Shown here: positions 1-8,429 of the stretch, one piece after another
How positions within the stretch are numbered: position 1 is the stretch's first letter
How the letters are laid out: the number at the start of each line of letters is the position of its first letter
Assembly: GCA_944392535.1 (NCBI GenBank)
Contig: CALXWY010000003.1
Location: forward strand, 1 to 64,000
Direction: 5' to 3'
Origin: an uncultured Alphaproteobacteria bacterium
Lineage (GTDB): Bacteria > Pseudomonadota > Alphaproteobacteria > Rs-D84
DNA: 64,000 nucleotides
Program-made: the position numbers and the translations under genes
The notes under the pieces: model-generated
What the model was told of the DNA's origin: nothing
What the model saw: the letters and a program-made list of their open reading frames with translations, nothing else
Database searches by the model: none

Positions 1-1
1 A

Positions 2-1015
2 AACGGTGGTTTGTTTTCGGCAGGCATAATGATTCTATTTGGGCCACAATGTGCGTTTTCTTATTCTTCGCCACTCGACGGTGGGTGCCGAATTCATGGT
101 AATTGTGCCGATATTATTGGTTCTTCGGGGGGAAGTGGTGAACTGGCAAACTATATTAACTTAACACCGTGGTCAGGTGGAACGTCTGTATGTTATTATC
201 CAGACGGTGGTTCTGGTTTGGTCGGTAACAATATGCGTGAAGACTGTGTTATGTTCAGTGTTACAGGGGGCCAGGCGTATGCTTTTGAATGTCCGGCGTG
301 TCATCCAGGGGATGAACTGGTGCCAACAGAATATACGTTTGGTGATTGTAAAATGATATTGGACACATGTGTTGATGCAAGTTGTGTTATAAAAAATGGT
401 GCGTGTCCGGGTACAATAGCGCCCGGAATTACAAATTGTTCTTCGGTGGCAACGTTTTGTTTCGGTGGAACAACATATGTCAGCTGTGATGTTTGCCCCA
501 GCAGTTATAACCGGGCGTTAAAAGAAACGATAACTGTGGATGGGTGCGATAATGTGTTAAATTTGTATCAGTGTAATAAAGGATTTATTCCCGCAGATCC
601 ATGTGCAAATTGTACGACAGATTCACAATGGACTTTTGTTCCCGGTGGGTCGTTGATTGGTTCTGGTGCATATAAACGTGTGTATCGTGAATGTAAAAAG
701 ACGTCTATGGGTATTGATTATTGTGCAGCAGAAACAAAATGGTCTTGCCGTTCGGGGTATTATGGAGTGCTGGTAGATGCCGGGGACGACAGTTTTTCTG
801 GCAGTTGTACCAGATGCCCACAGCCAGACGGGCAGATCGCGGACATGATTGAGAGTAACATCGGCAGTAACAGCACTGTCGCTGGGTGTTATATTCCGGC
901 AAATACAGATGTAGAAGCAGAAGATGGAACGTATCAATTTGTCCAGGATTGCTTGTATACAGGCAGTGTTGTTGTTGGACCACCGGCGGTCAGTGGCGGG
1001 GTAACGGCACAATAA
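2..1015 (+). CDS. Secreted Cys-rich protein (5' end possibly outside window)
   Basis: The frame is open from the first bases of the window. The first possible start is a TTG at 11 and the first ATG is at 29, but the visible N-terminus is already a hydrophobic signal-peptide core (GIMILFGPQCAFS) with no basic residues before it, so the true start probably lies upstream. The roughly 320 mature residues carry many Cys, often as CxxC pairs (CPACHPG, CDVC, CANC, CTRC), and no catalytic motif I recognise. The C-terminus has a CYIPA motif followed by an aromatic stretch and a final C-x-Y, as in the Cys-rich protein at 49542-50666, so the two look like one surface-protein family. It ends at a terminator shared with convergent polA. 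Function unknown; an extracellular disulfide-rich protein is an inference. Confidence 0.75.
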   Translation, partial: NGGLFSAGIMILFGPQCAFSYSSPLDGGCRIHGNCADIIGSSGGSGELANYINLTPWSGGTSVCYYPDGGSGLVGNNMREDCVMFSVTGGQAYAFECPACHPGDELVPTEYTFGDCKMILDTCVDASCVIKNGACPGTIAPGITNCSSVATFCFGGTTYVSCDVCPSSYNRALKETITVDGCDNVLNLYQCNKGFIPADPCANCTTDSQWTFVPGGSLIGSGAYKRVYRECKKTSMGIDYCAAETKWSCRSGYYGVLVDAGDDSFSGSCTRCPQPDGQIADMIESNIGSNSTVAGCYIPANTDVEAEDGTYQFVQDCLYTGSVVVGPPAVSGGVTAQ

Positions 1016-1026
1016 GTTAAAATCAA

Positions 1027-1062
1027 AAAATATTGGGGCAAGTTTATTTGCCCCAATATTTT
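1027..1062. terminator. Bidirectional intrinsic terminator
   Basis: A 15-bp perfect stem (1027-1041 with 1048-1062) has a 6-base loop, and A/T ends on both arms give a T-run in both directions. It serves the Cys-rich gene on the plus strand and polA on the minus strand. The polA stop codon (1044-1046) lies in the loop. Confidence 0.85.
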
Positions 1063-3815
1063 CCAATCACGTAATCGGCGGCCAATGGTACAGATAACGT
1101 TGCAACAGATTCCATGGCAGATTCAATTTGTTGTGCAAATTTTGGCGCCGCGGATTCATCGCATTCAAATATTATTTCATCGTGTACCTGCATAATCATT
1201 TGTATTTTGTCAGAATTTGGTTGGATTATATCTTGGTCAATGTTAACCATTGCACACCGCATCAGGTCGGCTTCAAATCCTTGGATTGGGGCATTAACGG
1301 CCGCGCGCATTGCGTATGCACGCATGCGCGGATTTTTGACTTCTGGTAATTCTATGCGACGGCCCCATGGGGTGTATACGCACGCGTTTTCCATTGCAAA
1401 TTGTTTAATACGATCAATATATGCCCGAATTTCTGGCAGTCCAGCCATATATGAATTTATTATCTCTTGGGCTGCGGCACGTGATATCCCCAGTTGACCC
1501 GCCAGTCCAAATGATGATATCCCATATATGATAGAAAAGTTTACCGTTTTGGCCGCACGGCGTAAATCGCGTGGAACAGGGGCATCAGCCGCAATACCAA
1601 ATATCTGACGCGCGGTTTGTTCATGAATGTCGGCGCCAGATTTGAATGTTTCTTTGAATGTGTGAACGTTTGCAACATCTGCCAACAGGCGCAGTTGAAT
1701 TTGCGAATAGTCAGCAGAAATTAATACGCGATTTTCCGGCGCGATAAAGCATTTTCGGATTTCTTCGCCCAGTTCTGTTTTGATTGGGATGTTTTGCAGG
1801 TTGGGGTCACGACTGGACAGGCGCCCGGTGTTGGTACTGGTTTGTAAATATGTGGTATGTATGCGACCATCAGATGCAATTTGGCGCGGCAATGCATCTG
1901 CGTATGTGCCGGCCAGTTTCGCAATTGATCGCCATTCCAGAATTTTTTCTATGATTGGATGCGCGTCAGATAAATCATTTAATGTATCGGCATCAGTTGA
2001 ACGTTTCCGGTTTGCAGGTAATTGCAATTCATCAAATAAAACAGTGCCCAGTTGTTTCGGACTGGCGATATTAAATTCGTGGCCGGCCATATCCCATATT
2101 TCTGATTCCAGTTTTTTTAATTGGTTATGGAATATATTTGATAATTGTTGCATGCCGTTTTTGTTTACCAGTACCCCGGCACGTTCCATTTTGACCAAAA
2201 CAGGCATTAATGGCAAATCGCATGTTTCGTATAATTTGCGCAGTTTTTCATCTTTGTTCAATTGCGGGCGCATTTTGTTATACAGTGCCATGCAAATCGT
2301 TGCGTCTTCGGCGGCATATGGGGCGGCGGTCGTAATGGCCAATGTGTCAAAGCGCATGTCGGCATCACGCGTTTTGGGTGGAAACAGTGATGCAAATGGT
2401 ATATTTGTGTGCCCCAGATATTTTTGTGCCAGTTCATCTAGACCATGTCCGTGCAACGTTCCGTACAAAATGTATGATATCAGCATTGTGTCATCAACAG
2501 GTGTGATTTTGCCGATATCCCATCCAGTATTTGCGAATATATGCAAATCGTATTTTAAGTTGTGGCCAATCTTGGTAACTTTTTTATTTGTGAATATTGG
2601 CCACAATTTTTCGTACACAGTTTTGATATCTAATTGATTTGGGGCCAAGTTTTCAGTCGCAAATAAATCGTTGCCGCCGACAATATGGCGAATCGGAATA
2701 TATGCCCCATGCGAATCGTTTGTTGCCAAAGATATCCCCACCAATTGTGCAGTTAAATAATCCAGCCCGGTTGTTTCTGTATCAATTGCAATAATGTCAT
2801 TAACGTTTGATAAAAATTTGTCCAGTTCATCGGGTGTTGTAATTGTTTCGTATGTTAATTCATGTAACTGGGACGGTTGGGGTTGGGATTCTGGTTCAAT
2901 TCCGCATTCGGATTTTTCAAACACGAATTGTTCGGTGTTGGCCGGCGACACATTTGCATCGTACGGAAATAATTTTTGAATTTTTGTTATCAAAGAATTA
3001 CTTTCCAGTGTGCTGCGCATAAATTCTGTGGCCGCCGGTGTGTTAAATATAAACGGTTTAATTTCCAATCCAGATAAATCAACGTCTGTCTTTAATGTAA
3101 CCAGTTGTTTGGATATATACGCCATTTCGCGATTATCGCGCAGCAGGTTGCGAATTCGTTCGTTTGGTACGTCGTCCAAGTGTTCGTATAAATTATCCAG
3201 GTTCCCAAACTGGGTTATTAATTCAGATGCTTTTTTTGGGCCGATGCCGGGGACCCCAGGTACATTGTCAGATGAATCGCCCATCAGGCTTTGTACATCA
3301 ATTACCTGGGATGGTGATACGCCGAATTTTTCAATAACTTGTGGGGTGCGAATTTCGCGTTCTTTCATTCCGTCGTATAAAAAAACACAATCAGATACCA
3401 ACTGCATCAAATCTTTGTCACTGGTGATGATGCGCGTGGCGTCGTGACCGGTACAATTCATGCGTGCAATTGTTGCGATTACATCGTCTGCTTCAACCCC
3501 GGGAATACACAGCATTGGCATGCCCATTGCGGCAACACCGGTGCGCACCATATATGATTGGGCAATTAAATCGGGTGGGGTTTCACGACGGTTTGCCTTG
3601 TATTCACTGTAAATATCCTGGCGAAAAGATTGACGTGATGCATCAAATACGCAAACAAATGCATCATTCGGTTTTGCCGATGACAGCAATGGTAATATCA
3701 TATTAAAAAATCCATATGCCGCGCCAGTTGGGGTGCCGTCTGAACGGGTCAGGCGGCTGTGCACGCCATAATATGCACGGAATAATAAAGAATTACCATC
3801 AATCAGTGTCAGCAT
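1044..3815 (-). CDS. polA: DNA polymerase I
   Basis: Full-length family A DNA polymerase for primer removal and gap filling. Numbering is from an ATG at 3833, but I prefer the ATG at 3815 (residue 7): it fits the family N-terminus (LTLIDGNSLLFRAYYG) and has a GGGGGA ribosome site about 9 nt upstream. Domains in order: 5'-3' exonuclease (about 7-290, with GDSSDNVPGVPGIGPK); 3'-5' proofreading exonuclease (about 345-520) with intact DTE at 351-353, N and D in GHNLKYD at 423-429 and YAAED at 506-510; polymerase with motif A SADYSQIQLR near 706, motif B (R-x3-K-x6-YG) near 758-771 and motif C QVHDE near 882. Proofreading thus looks active, unlike in some bacterial Pol I. The upstream outer-membrane gene on the same strand ends about 20 nt before the start, so they may be co-transcribed. 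Confidence 0.97.
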   Translation of the reverse strand: MLTLIDGNSLLFRAYYGVHSRLTRSDGTPTGAAYGFFNMILPLLSSAKPNDAFVCVFDASRQSFRQDIYSEYKANRRETPPDLIAQSYMVRTGVAAMGMPMLCIPGVEADDVIATIARMNCTGHDATRIITSDKDLMQLVSDCVFLYDGMKEREIRTPQVIEKFGVSPSQVIDVQSLMGDSSDNVPGVPGIGPKKASELITQFGNLDNLYEHLDDVPNERIRNLLRDNREMAYISKQLVTLKTDVDLSGLEIKPFIFNTPAATEFMRSTLESNSLITKIQKLFPYDANVSPANTEQFVFEKSECGIEPESQPQPSQLHELTYETITTPDELDKFLSNVNDIIAIDTETTGLDYLTAQLVGISLATNDSHGAYIPIRHIVGGNDLFATENLAPNQLDIKTVYEKLWPIFTNKKVTKIGHNLKYDLHIFANTGWDIGKITPVDDTMLISYILYGTLHGHGLDELAQKYLGHTNIPFASLFPPKTRDADMRFDTLAITTAAPYAAEDATICMALYNKMRPQLNKDEKLRKLYETCDLPLMPVLVKMERAGVLVNKNGMQQLSNIFHNQLKKLESEIWDMAGHEFNIASPKQLGTVLFDELQLPANRKRSTDADTLNDLSDAHPIIEKILEWRSIAKLAGTYADALPRQIASDGRIHTTYLQTSTNTGRLSSRDPNLQNIPIKTELGEEIRKCFIAPENRVLISADYSQIQLRLLADVANVHTFKETFKSGADIHEQTARQIFGIAADAPVPRDLRRAAKTVNFSIIYGISSFGLAGQLGISRAAAQEIINSYMAGLPEIRAYIDRIKQFAMENACVYTPWGRRIELPEVKNPRMRAYAMRAAVNAPIQGFEADLMRCAMVNIDQDIIQPNSDKIQMIMQVHDEIIFECDESAAPKFAQQIESAMESVATLSVPLAADYVIGKYWGK

Positions 3816-3838
3816 ATGTCGCCATTCCCCCATGATTA

Positions 3839-4384
3839 TTAAAATATATAACGCAGTTTGGCACGCAATTCATATTGCAATATGTCCGGATTTATGTCGG
3901 CGATATCATACACGTCTGGGATATAAATTGCCCGACCTTCTATATCAATTTTGAATGGCAACACCGGTGGGGTAAAGGTCAGCCCCAGCATTGCTTGGTA
4001 TGCGGTGGATTCATTTATATTAATATTTGTGTCGGTTGGGCCAAATTCACCGTCAAACGTACTGCCCACACCCAGCCCCAAGTATGGTTGGACAAGCGTT
4101 GTTGGCATTTTTGCGTATGCGTTTATCATTCCCAAGTGCAATTTATAATAATCATGATTCATGAAATTGTATTCCAGTTCAATTCGTACAAATGGAACAT
4201 CCATCCCCAGCACTGCACCGTATGATTGGGCAGAATGAGAATCTGTTTCGTTTTTTTCAAAAACGGTTGATGCGCCGGCACCAATTGTTGCGCCGGCATA
4301 AATGTCAAACAGTGCCGCGGCATCAGCGGTTCCAATCGTGACAGCAGATATTGCCATAAATGACAATAAATATTTTAATTTCAT
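3839..4384 (-). CDS. Small outer-membrane beta-barrel protein
   Basis: 181 aa with a clear signal peptide (MKLKYLLSFMAISAVTIG..ADA) and alternating amphipathic strands, ending in an aromatic residue (LRAKLRYIF), the usual signal for BAM-dependent insertion. The size fits an 8-stranded barrel of the OmpA/OmpW/Opa-like porin type. A good AAGGAG ribosome site precedes the ATG. The gene is divergent from pth and lies directly upstream of polA on the same strand. Ligand or role unknown. Confidence 0.8.
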   Translation of the reverse strand: MKLKYLLSFMAISAVTIGTADAAALFDIYAGATIGAGASTVFEKNETDSHSAQSYGAVLGMDVPFVRIELEYNFMNHDYYKLHLGMINAYAKMPTTLVQPYLGLGVGSTFDGEFGPTDTNININESTAYQAMLGLTFTPPVLPFKIDIEGRAIYIPDVYDIADINPDILQYELRAKLRYIF

Positions 4385-4431
4385 AAAAGGCTCCTTTATA
4401 TGATAATATATTAAAAAAAAGAGAGTTAAAT

Positions 4432-4953
4432 ATGCAAGAAAATAAACCTGTATTAATTGTTGGGTTGGGAAATCCGGGGGCGCAATATGATAATACGCGT
4501 CATAATGTCGGATTTATGGCAATACATAGTCTGGTGGGTGATGATGCCAGTTGGCGTAATGAACATAATGCGATGGTTGCCAAGTGCAAAATGAACGGGT
4601 ATACAGTTATGTTTGCGTTGCCCCAAACGTTTATGAATAACAGTGGCGTCGCGGTTCAGGCATTGATGGCGTACTATAAAATTCCGTTGGAAAATCTGGT
4701 TGTGATTCATGATGATATGGATATAAAAATTGGTGATTTGCGTGAAAAAGTTGGCGGTGGCAGTGCCGGACACAATGGCATAAAGTCTGTGGATGCGGCG
4801 GTTGGGCCGGAATATCGGCGTATTCGTATCGGAATTGGGCATCCGCGCGATACAGGGTCGCCAATTAATCCCGCTGATTGGGTTTTGGGTCGGTTTTCAG
4901 ATGAAGAATTGCGTGTGATAAATAATGTGATATCTGGGATAAAATTGTTTTAG
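4432..4953 (+). CDS. pth: Peptidyl-tRNA hydrolase
   Basis: Pth releases tRNA from peptidyl-tRNA that has dropped off the ribosome. The 173-aa protein is slightly short for the family but has all key parts: GLGNPG at 11-16, catalytic His24 in TRHNVGF, Asn70 in FMNNSG, Asp95 in HDDMD, and His114 in the GGGSAGHNG segment. An AGAGAG ribosome site precedes the ATG. It is divergent from the small outer-membrane gene and ends in a terminator shared with the convergent 1061-aa gene. Confidence 0.96.
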   Translation: MQENKPVLIVGLGNPGAQYDNTRHNVGFMAIHSLVGDDASWRNEHNAMVAKCKMNGYTVMFALPQTFMNNSGVAVQALMAYYKIPLENLVVIHDDMDIKIGDLREKVGGGSAGHNGIKSVDAAVGPEYRRIRIGIGHPRDTGSPINPADWVLGRFSDEELRVINNVISGIKLF

Positions 4954-4958
4954 TATAA

Positions 4959-4981
4959 AATAACCCGCATGGCGGGTTATT
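4959..4981. terminator. Bidirectional terminator after pth
   Basis: A 10-bp perfect stem (4959-4968 with 4972-4981) has a 3-base loop, with A-rich and T-rich flanks. It sits between the convergent ends of pth and the gene at 4984-8169. Confidence 0.8.
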
Positions 4982-4983
4982 TA

Positions 4984-7900
4984 TTAAAATGATATTGACC
5001 AGTTTGTTGGTGTGACCCCATCGGGCCATTGGTTACCAGGTCTTGTAGTCGGTTCTTCTGCATTTCTTGCAGGGATATACCACTGCGCCATTGGATATTT
5101 ACCGGTGCCATCGTCGTATGACGGTATGTAATAGTCACGGCTGGTCTTGTTAATAAACATGAAAGTTCCCTCTGTACATTGTATTGTTTTGCCGGATGGG
5201 TATTCGTCCGTTTTGCCTGTCTCTGGGTATTCCACTGTACCCCCAACACATACCAAGAACAGTCTGTCACCAATACCACCATAAGCAGAATTGTTATTTT
5301 GCATTGTTGCAACAAATGTGATCGGCCCCGGCAGGCACAACCCCTCGGCGGGTGGAACACTTTGACCTTCAAATGATCCGTTGGCGCGTAATGTTGCTGT
5401 AATACGTGTAGCAGTTTTGTTGGAAAAATATGATATGTTTGTATTCCAATCTAATCCGGTGATATTTTTCGTTGGTTCTTTATTGCAACAATTGCCAAAC
5501 GCATCACGATATGTTTTAGGGGTGTTTTCAAATTTGCAACAGTTTGTAATATCGCCGACAGAAAAACGCCAAAATTCATCACTGGGGCAATATTCGCCGT
5601 CGCCACTGTAATACCCGACCGGTACGCAACGTGATATATCTTCGTTATAGAAATAACCCGGCAAGCATTTTGAAACATAGCAACTTTTTGATTCAGAATC
5701 AGTGTTGGTATTTTTCGCGAACCATGACATCAATGTTTCGTTATCTGAATTCGTGCTGGGGATAACCTTGATTTGATTATGGCGACTGTCGGCCTCTGTG
5801 CTGTCCAGACTGGACAAGTCGGTATCTGGTGCCGCTTCGCAATTGCCCCAAATTTTTTCCGTTATCCGGCATAAATGGCATACGTATGATTCAGGATCGG
5901 CACATTCAGTGGCGCATAAATCATACAGACAGTTTGTTGTACCGTCACTGGTGCATGTATTGACATTTTGTGTATTCGTTAACTGATATTGTCCGGCACC
6001 ATATGTTTGGTCATAAAATGTTCCATTGGTGACGATTCCGCGATCTTCCAGTCTGTTGAAAACCTGGCTAACCGTGTCATTGCCGGCATCGGCGATGCAT
6101 TCTTGGACATCTTGCCAGCATGCAGTGCGGTTAATAATTCTTTTTCTGTTGGCAGAATTGTTGATATCTTGACACAGGGCCAAATTACCAGATATTGAAC
6201 GGCACGATTGTACAATACAGTTACGTCCAACTTCGCGGCACGTTTGTATAATTGTGTCGTACGTTTTGTCCAGTGCGATTTCTGTCATACCGGTACCCCA
6301 ATCGGGCGTTTCTGTACCGGTGTCATCACCAGTATCGCCGGCGGGCAATTCCAATAATGCCGTACATGCATTTTGAACTTCGGAACACATTTCTTTGACT
6401 GTTTTGTCGGCTTCAACCCCAAATATAGACAGGGCGCGTGCATCAAAATCTTCCAACGAATCAGCCGAATCAGACAAACATTGTGTGGTCAGGGTTGTAC
6501 AACTTTGGCGAACTTCTTCCATTTTGGCATCTTGGGCCAATTTGATTTGTGCCAATGCGTCTTCTATGAATTCATCCCAAATGTATCCAGATATGTCTTG
6601 GCAATTTTCTGTGGCGGTTTCCAAGTATTTCTTTTTTGAATTCAAGAATAATACAAATTTTTGATTTTCAGGGGCGTCGGTCCACTTTTTATCGCCGTCT
6701 GGACGGACGATTAAATTCGCAAAGTTGACCAATTCGGTTGTTAAAATTGCCTGGCCCGTAGATGGATCTATGTATTGGCCGGTTATATCCAAGCATTTTT
6801 CCATGTCTTCGCCGCATACAGTTGTATTGGTCAGCATATCCAACATCTTTTTGCGACATGTCAAGATATCATCTGAATTACGCTGTTGATAAATATTAAG
6901 GCGTGACATGTCAAGCAATGCACTGCCTTCGCGGATACGTTCGCGGGCCTGTTCTTGCTGGGTTTCATATGCTTTCTTTACGGTATTACAATCTTGTTCA
7001 ATCAGCATTTGATAACCGCTTTCCACGATGTCCAGTTCATCTTGACTGCATACTTCCAGTGCCATTTCGCGACATACGGGTAATGCCGCACTGTATAATT
7101 CAGTTCCGCTTAATGCCGTTGTTGATGATCCCATCATGGAATCCACCGAATCAAATGCCGCGTCAATATTCAATGTCAAAGACACGGGTGCCAAATTTTC
7201 ACCAAATGTTGTATTATCAAATGTGTCGTTCAAACGTTCCGAGATTTCATCCAATAATGCCTTGGAATCAGAACGATCTTCTTGTTGGAACGCCAATTCC
7301 CCTTCGGTTGCGACACTTAATGCTTCGGCGTCTTCTTTGTCCATGTTGACGGTTAATAAGTTTTGATTAAAATCCAACAACATTTCTTCTATTTCAGCCA
7401 ACTGGGCCTTGATTTCATCAAATTCATTTATGCGTGACGAGCATGCGCAACGTTTTAATTGGCTGTCTTTATTTGCACAAAATTCATCCATACAATCATA
7501 ATAAACCTGGCGACATGTGGTGATATCGCGACTCATTATTTCTTCGGCGGTGATTGTGCCAGTGCGCGCAATGCGATTTGCCACCGATGTGCCCTGGGGT
7601 TGACGCAGTCCAGTCCCCGCAGATGGTGTTGTCGCCGAACGTGCAACGCGGCCAGTGGTTGCCGCGCGTGATACCGTGGTGCCACCACCACGGCCAGTTG
7701 TTGATACAGAACGCGTCCCAGATGTGGTGCGTGGTGTGGATACAGCACTGCGCACAGCACTGCGTGTGGCAGACGATACCACAGATGCCCCAGATGTTGA
7801 TGCGCGTGGCAGTACATTTGTTGCCGTGCGTGCCGTTACGTTGCCGGTGCCGTCCGCAGATGTGGCGCGCGTGGCAACGTCACGAACAACGACATTTTCG

Positions 7901-8169
7901 CCACGTGTGCTGGCCCCAGATGTACGTGACGTCGTTGCGCCAGATGTTGTGGCCGCAGATATATGTGTCGTACGTGAAATCGTGTTTGATGATGTTGTGC
8001 GCTGGGATTCATTTGTTGTTTGGGTGGGGGTGGTGCGACTGGAACTGACCGTTGTGACCGTGCCACGACGCGTCGCCGCGCGTGCAGCATCATCCGCATC
8101 ATCCGCGTATGCACCATGAAATGCCAGAATCCCAAGGCATACAGACAAAAATAGTTTAATTCCTTTCAT
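4984..8169 (-). CDS. Large secreted protein, Thr/Ser/Ala/Arg-rich head plus Cys-rich body
   Basis: 1061 aa, not a family I can name. A signal peptide (MKGIKLFLSVCLGILAFHGAYA) is followed by about 180 residues made almost only of Thr, Ser, Ala, Arg, Val and Gly, likely unstructured. Near residues 212-250 comes a Cys cluster spaced C-x6-C-x4-C-x9-C-x-C (DCMDEFC .. CACSS). This spacing is identical in the 55901-56986 protein, which also has the Thr/Ser/Arg head. Next is a predicted helical or coiled-coil stretch (FDEIKAQLAEIEEMLLDF), a long helical middle with scattered Cys, and a C-terminal 350 residues rich in Cys, Gly and aromatics. An envelope or surface location is an inference. The codon-level repetitiveness of the head produces long antisense ORFs that I regard as shadows. 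Confidence 0.82.
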   Translation of the reverse strand: MKGIKLFLSVCLGILAFHGAYADDADDAARAATRRGTVTTVSSSRTTPTQTTNESQRTTSSNTISRTTHISAATTSGATTSRTSGASTRGENVVVRDVATRATSADGTGNVTARTATNVLPRASTSGASVVSSATRSAVRSAVSTPRTTSGTRSVSTTGRGGGTTVSRAATTGRVARSATTPSAGTGLRQPQGTSVANRIARTGTITAEEIMSRDITTCRQVYYDCMDEFCANKDSQLKRCACSSRINEFDEIKAQLAEIEEMLLDFNQNLLTVNMDKEDAEALSVATEGELAFQQEDRSDSKALLDEISERLNDTFDNTTFGENLAPVSLTLNIDAAFDSVDSMMGSSTTALSGTELYSAALPVCREMALEVCSQDELDIVESGYQMLIEQDCNTVKKAYETQQEQARERIREGSALLDMSRLNIYQQRNSDDILTCRKKMLDMLTNTTVCGEDMEKCLDITGQYIDPSTGQAILTTELVNFANLIVRPDGDKKWTDAPENQKFVLFLNSKKKYLETATENCQDISGYIWDEFIEDALAQIKLAQDAKMEEVRQSCTTLTTQCLSDSADSLEDFDARALSIFGVEADKTVKEMCSEVQNACTALLELPAGDTGDDTGTETPDWGTGMTEIALDKTYDTIIQTCREVGRNCIVQSCRSISGNLALCQDINNSANRKRIINRTACWQDVQECIADAGNDTVSQVFNRLEDRGIVTNGTFYDQTYGAGQYQLTNTQNVNTCTSDGTTNCLYDLCATECADPESYVCHLCRITEKIWGNCEAAPDTDLSSLDSTEADSRHNQIKVIPSTNSDNETLMSWFAKNTNTDSESKSCYVSKCLPGYFYNEDISRCVPVGYYSGDGEYCPSDEFWRFSVGDITNCCKFENTPKTYRDAFGNCCNKEPTKNITGLDWNTNISYFSNKTATRITATLRANGSFEGQSVPPAEGLCLPGPITFVATMQNNNSAYGGIGDRLFLVCVGGTVEYPETGKTDEYPSGKTIQCTEGTFMFINKTSRDYYIPSYDDGTGKYPMAQWYIPARNAEEPTTRPGNQWPDGVTPTNWSISF

Positions 8170-8232
8170 CTTTTATATATAGATACTAGCAAATTTTGGA
8201 AAAACGGTTCAAGAAATAATTTACATATATTT

Positions 8233-8317
8233 TGGTGCGGATAGGGGGACTTGAACCCCCAAGGATTTTGTCCACAGCATCCTTAGTGCTGCGCGTTTAC
8301 CATTTCGCCATATCCGC
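8233..8317 (-). tRNA. tRNA-Leu, anticodon AAG
   Basis: Read on the minus strand it folds as a class II tRNA: acceptor GCGGATA/TATCCGC, D-stem GCG/CGC, anticodon stem CAGCA/TGCTG with loop CTAAGGA, a long variable arm, T-arm GGGGG-TTCAAGT-CCCCC, discriminator A and an encoded CCA (8233-8235). The loop gives T33, anticodon A34-A35-G36 and G37, which is Leu (CUU). Bacteria normally use GAG here, so A34, presumably needing deamination to inosine, is unusual. Confidence 0.93.
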
Positions 8318-8322
8318 ATAAA

Positions 8323-8352
8323 ATTATGTGCACCATTAGGAATCTTGGTCAA
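8323..8352 (-). promoter_or_regulatory. Promoter of tRNA-Leu
   Basis: TTGACC at 8347-8352 and CATAAT at 8323-8328 are 18 bp apart on the minus strand. The expected transcription start falls at or within a base or two of the mature tRNA 5' end (8317), so there is little or no room for a 5' leader. Confidence 0.5.
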
Positions 8353-8387
8353 TCTTACAAGATGCAGTTTTTTTTTCAATATTTTTA

Positions 8388-8396
8388 TGATATAAT
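8388..8396 (+). promoter_or_regulatory. Extended -10 promoter for the 8430 operon
   Basis: TGaTATAAT is a perfect extended -10. A T-run occupies the -35 position. It lies 33 bp before the ATG of the outer-membrane gene. Confidence 0.55.
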
Positions 8397-8429
8397 GTCG
8401 GTAACAGTTGGTTAATGTAGGGGTATTAA

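Noticed and set aside
623..1066. 147-aa minus-strand ORF over the first gene
   Set aside because: Antisense of a Cys-rich coding region and crosses the terminator and the end of polA.
1780..2637. 285-aa ORF on the plus strand opposite polA
   Set aside because: Antisense shadow of a gene with strong family motifs; no ribosome site, no recognisable domain.
7554..8119. Overlapping plus-strand ORFs of 154-164 aa
   Set aside because: They mirror the low-complexity Thr/Ser/Ala/Arg head of the minus-strand gene and have the same repetitive composition; no start signals.
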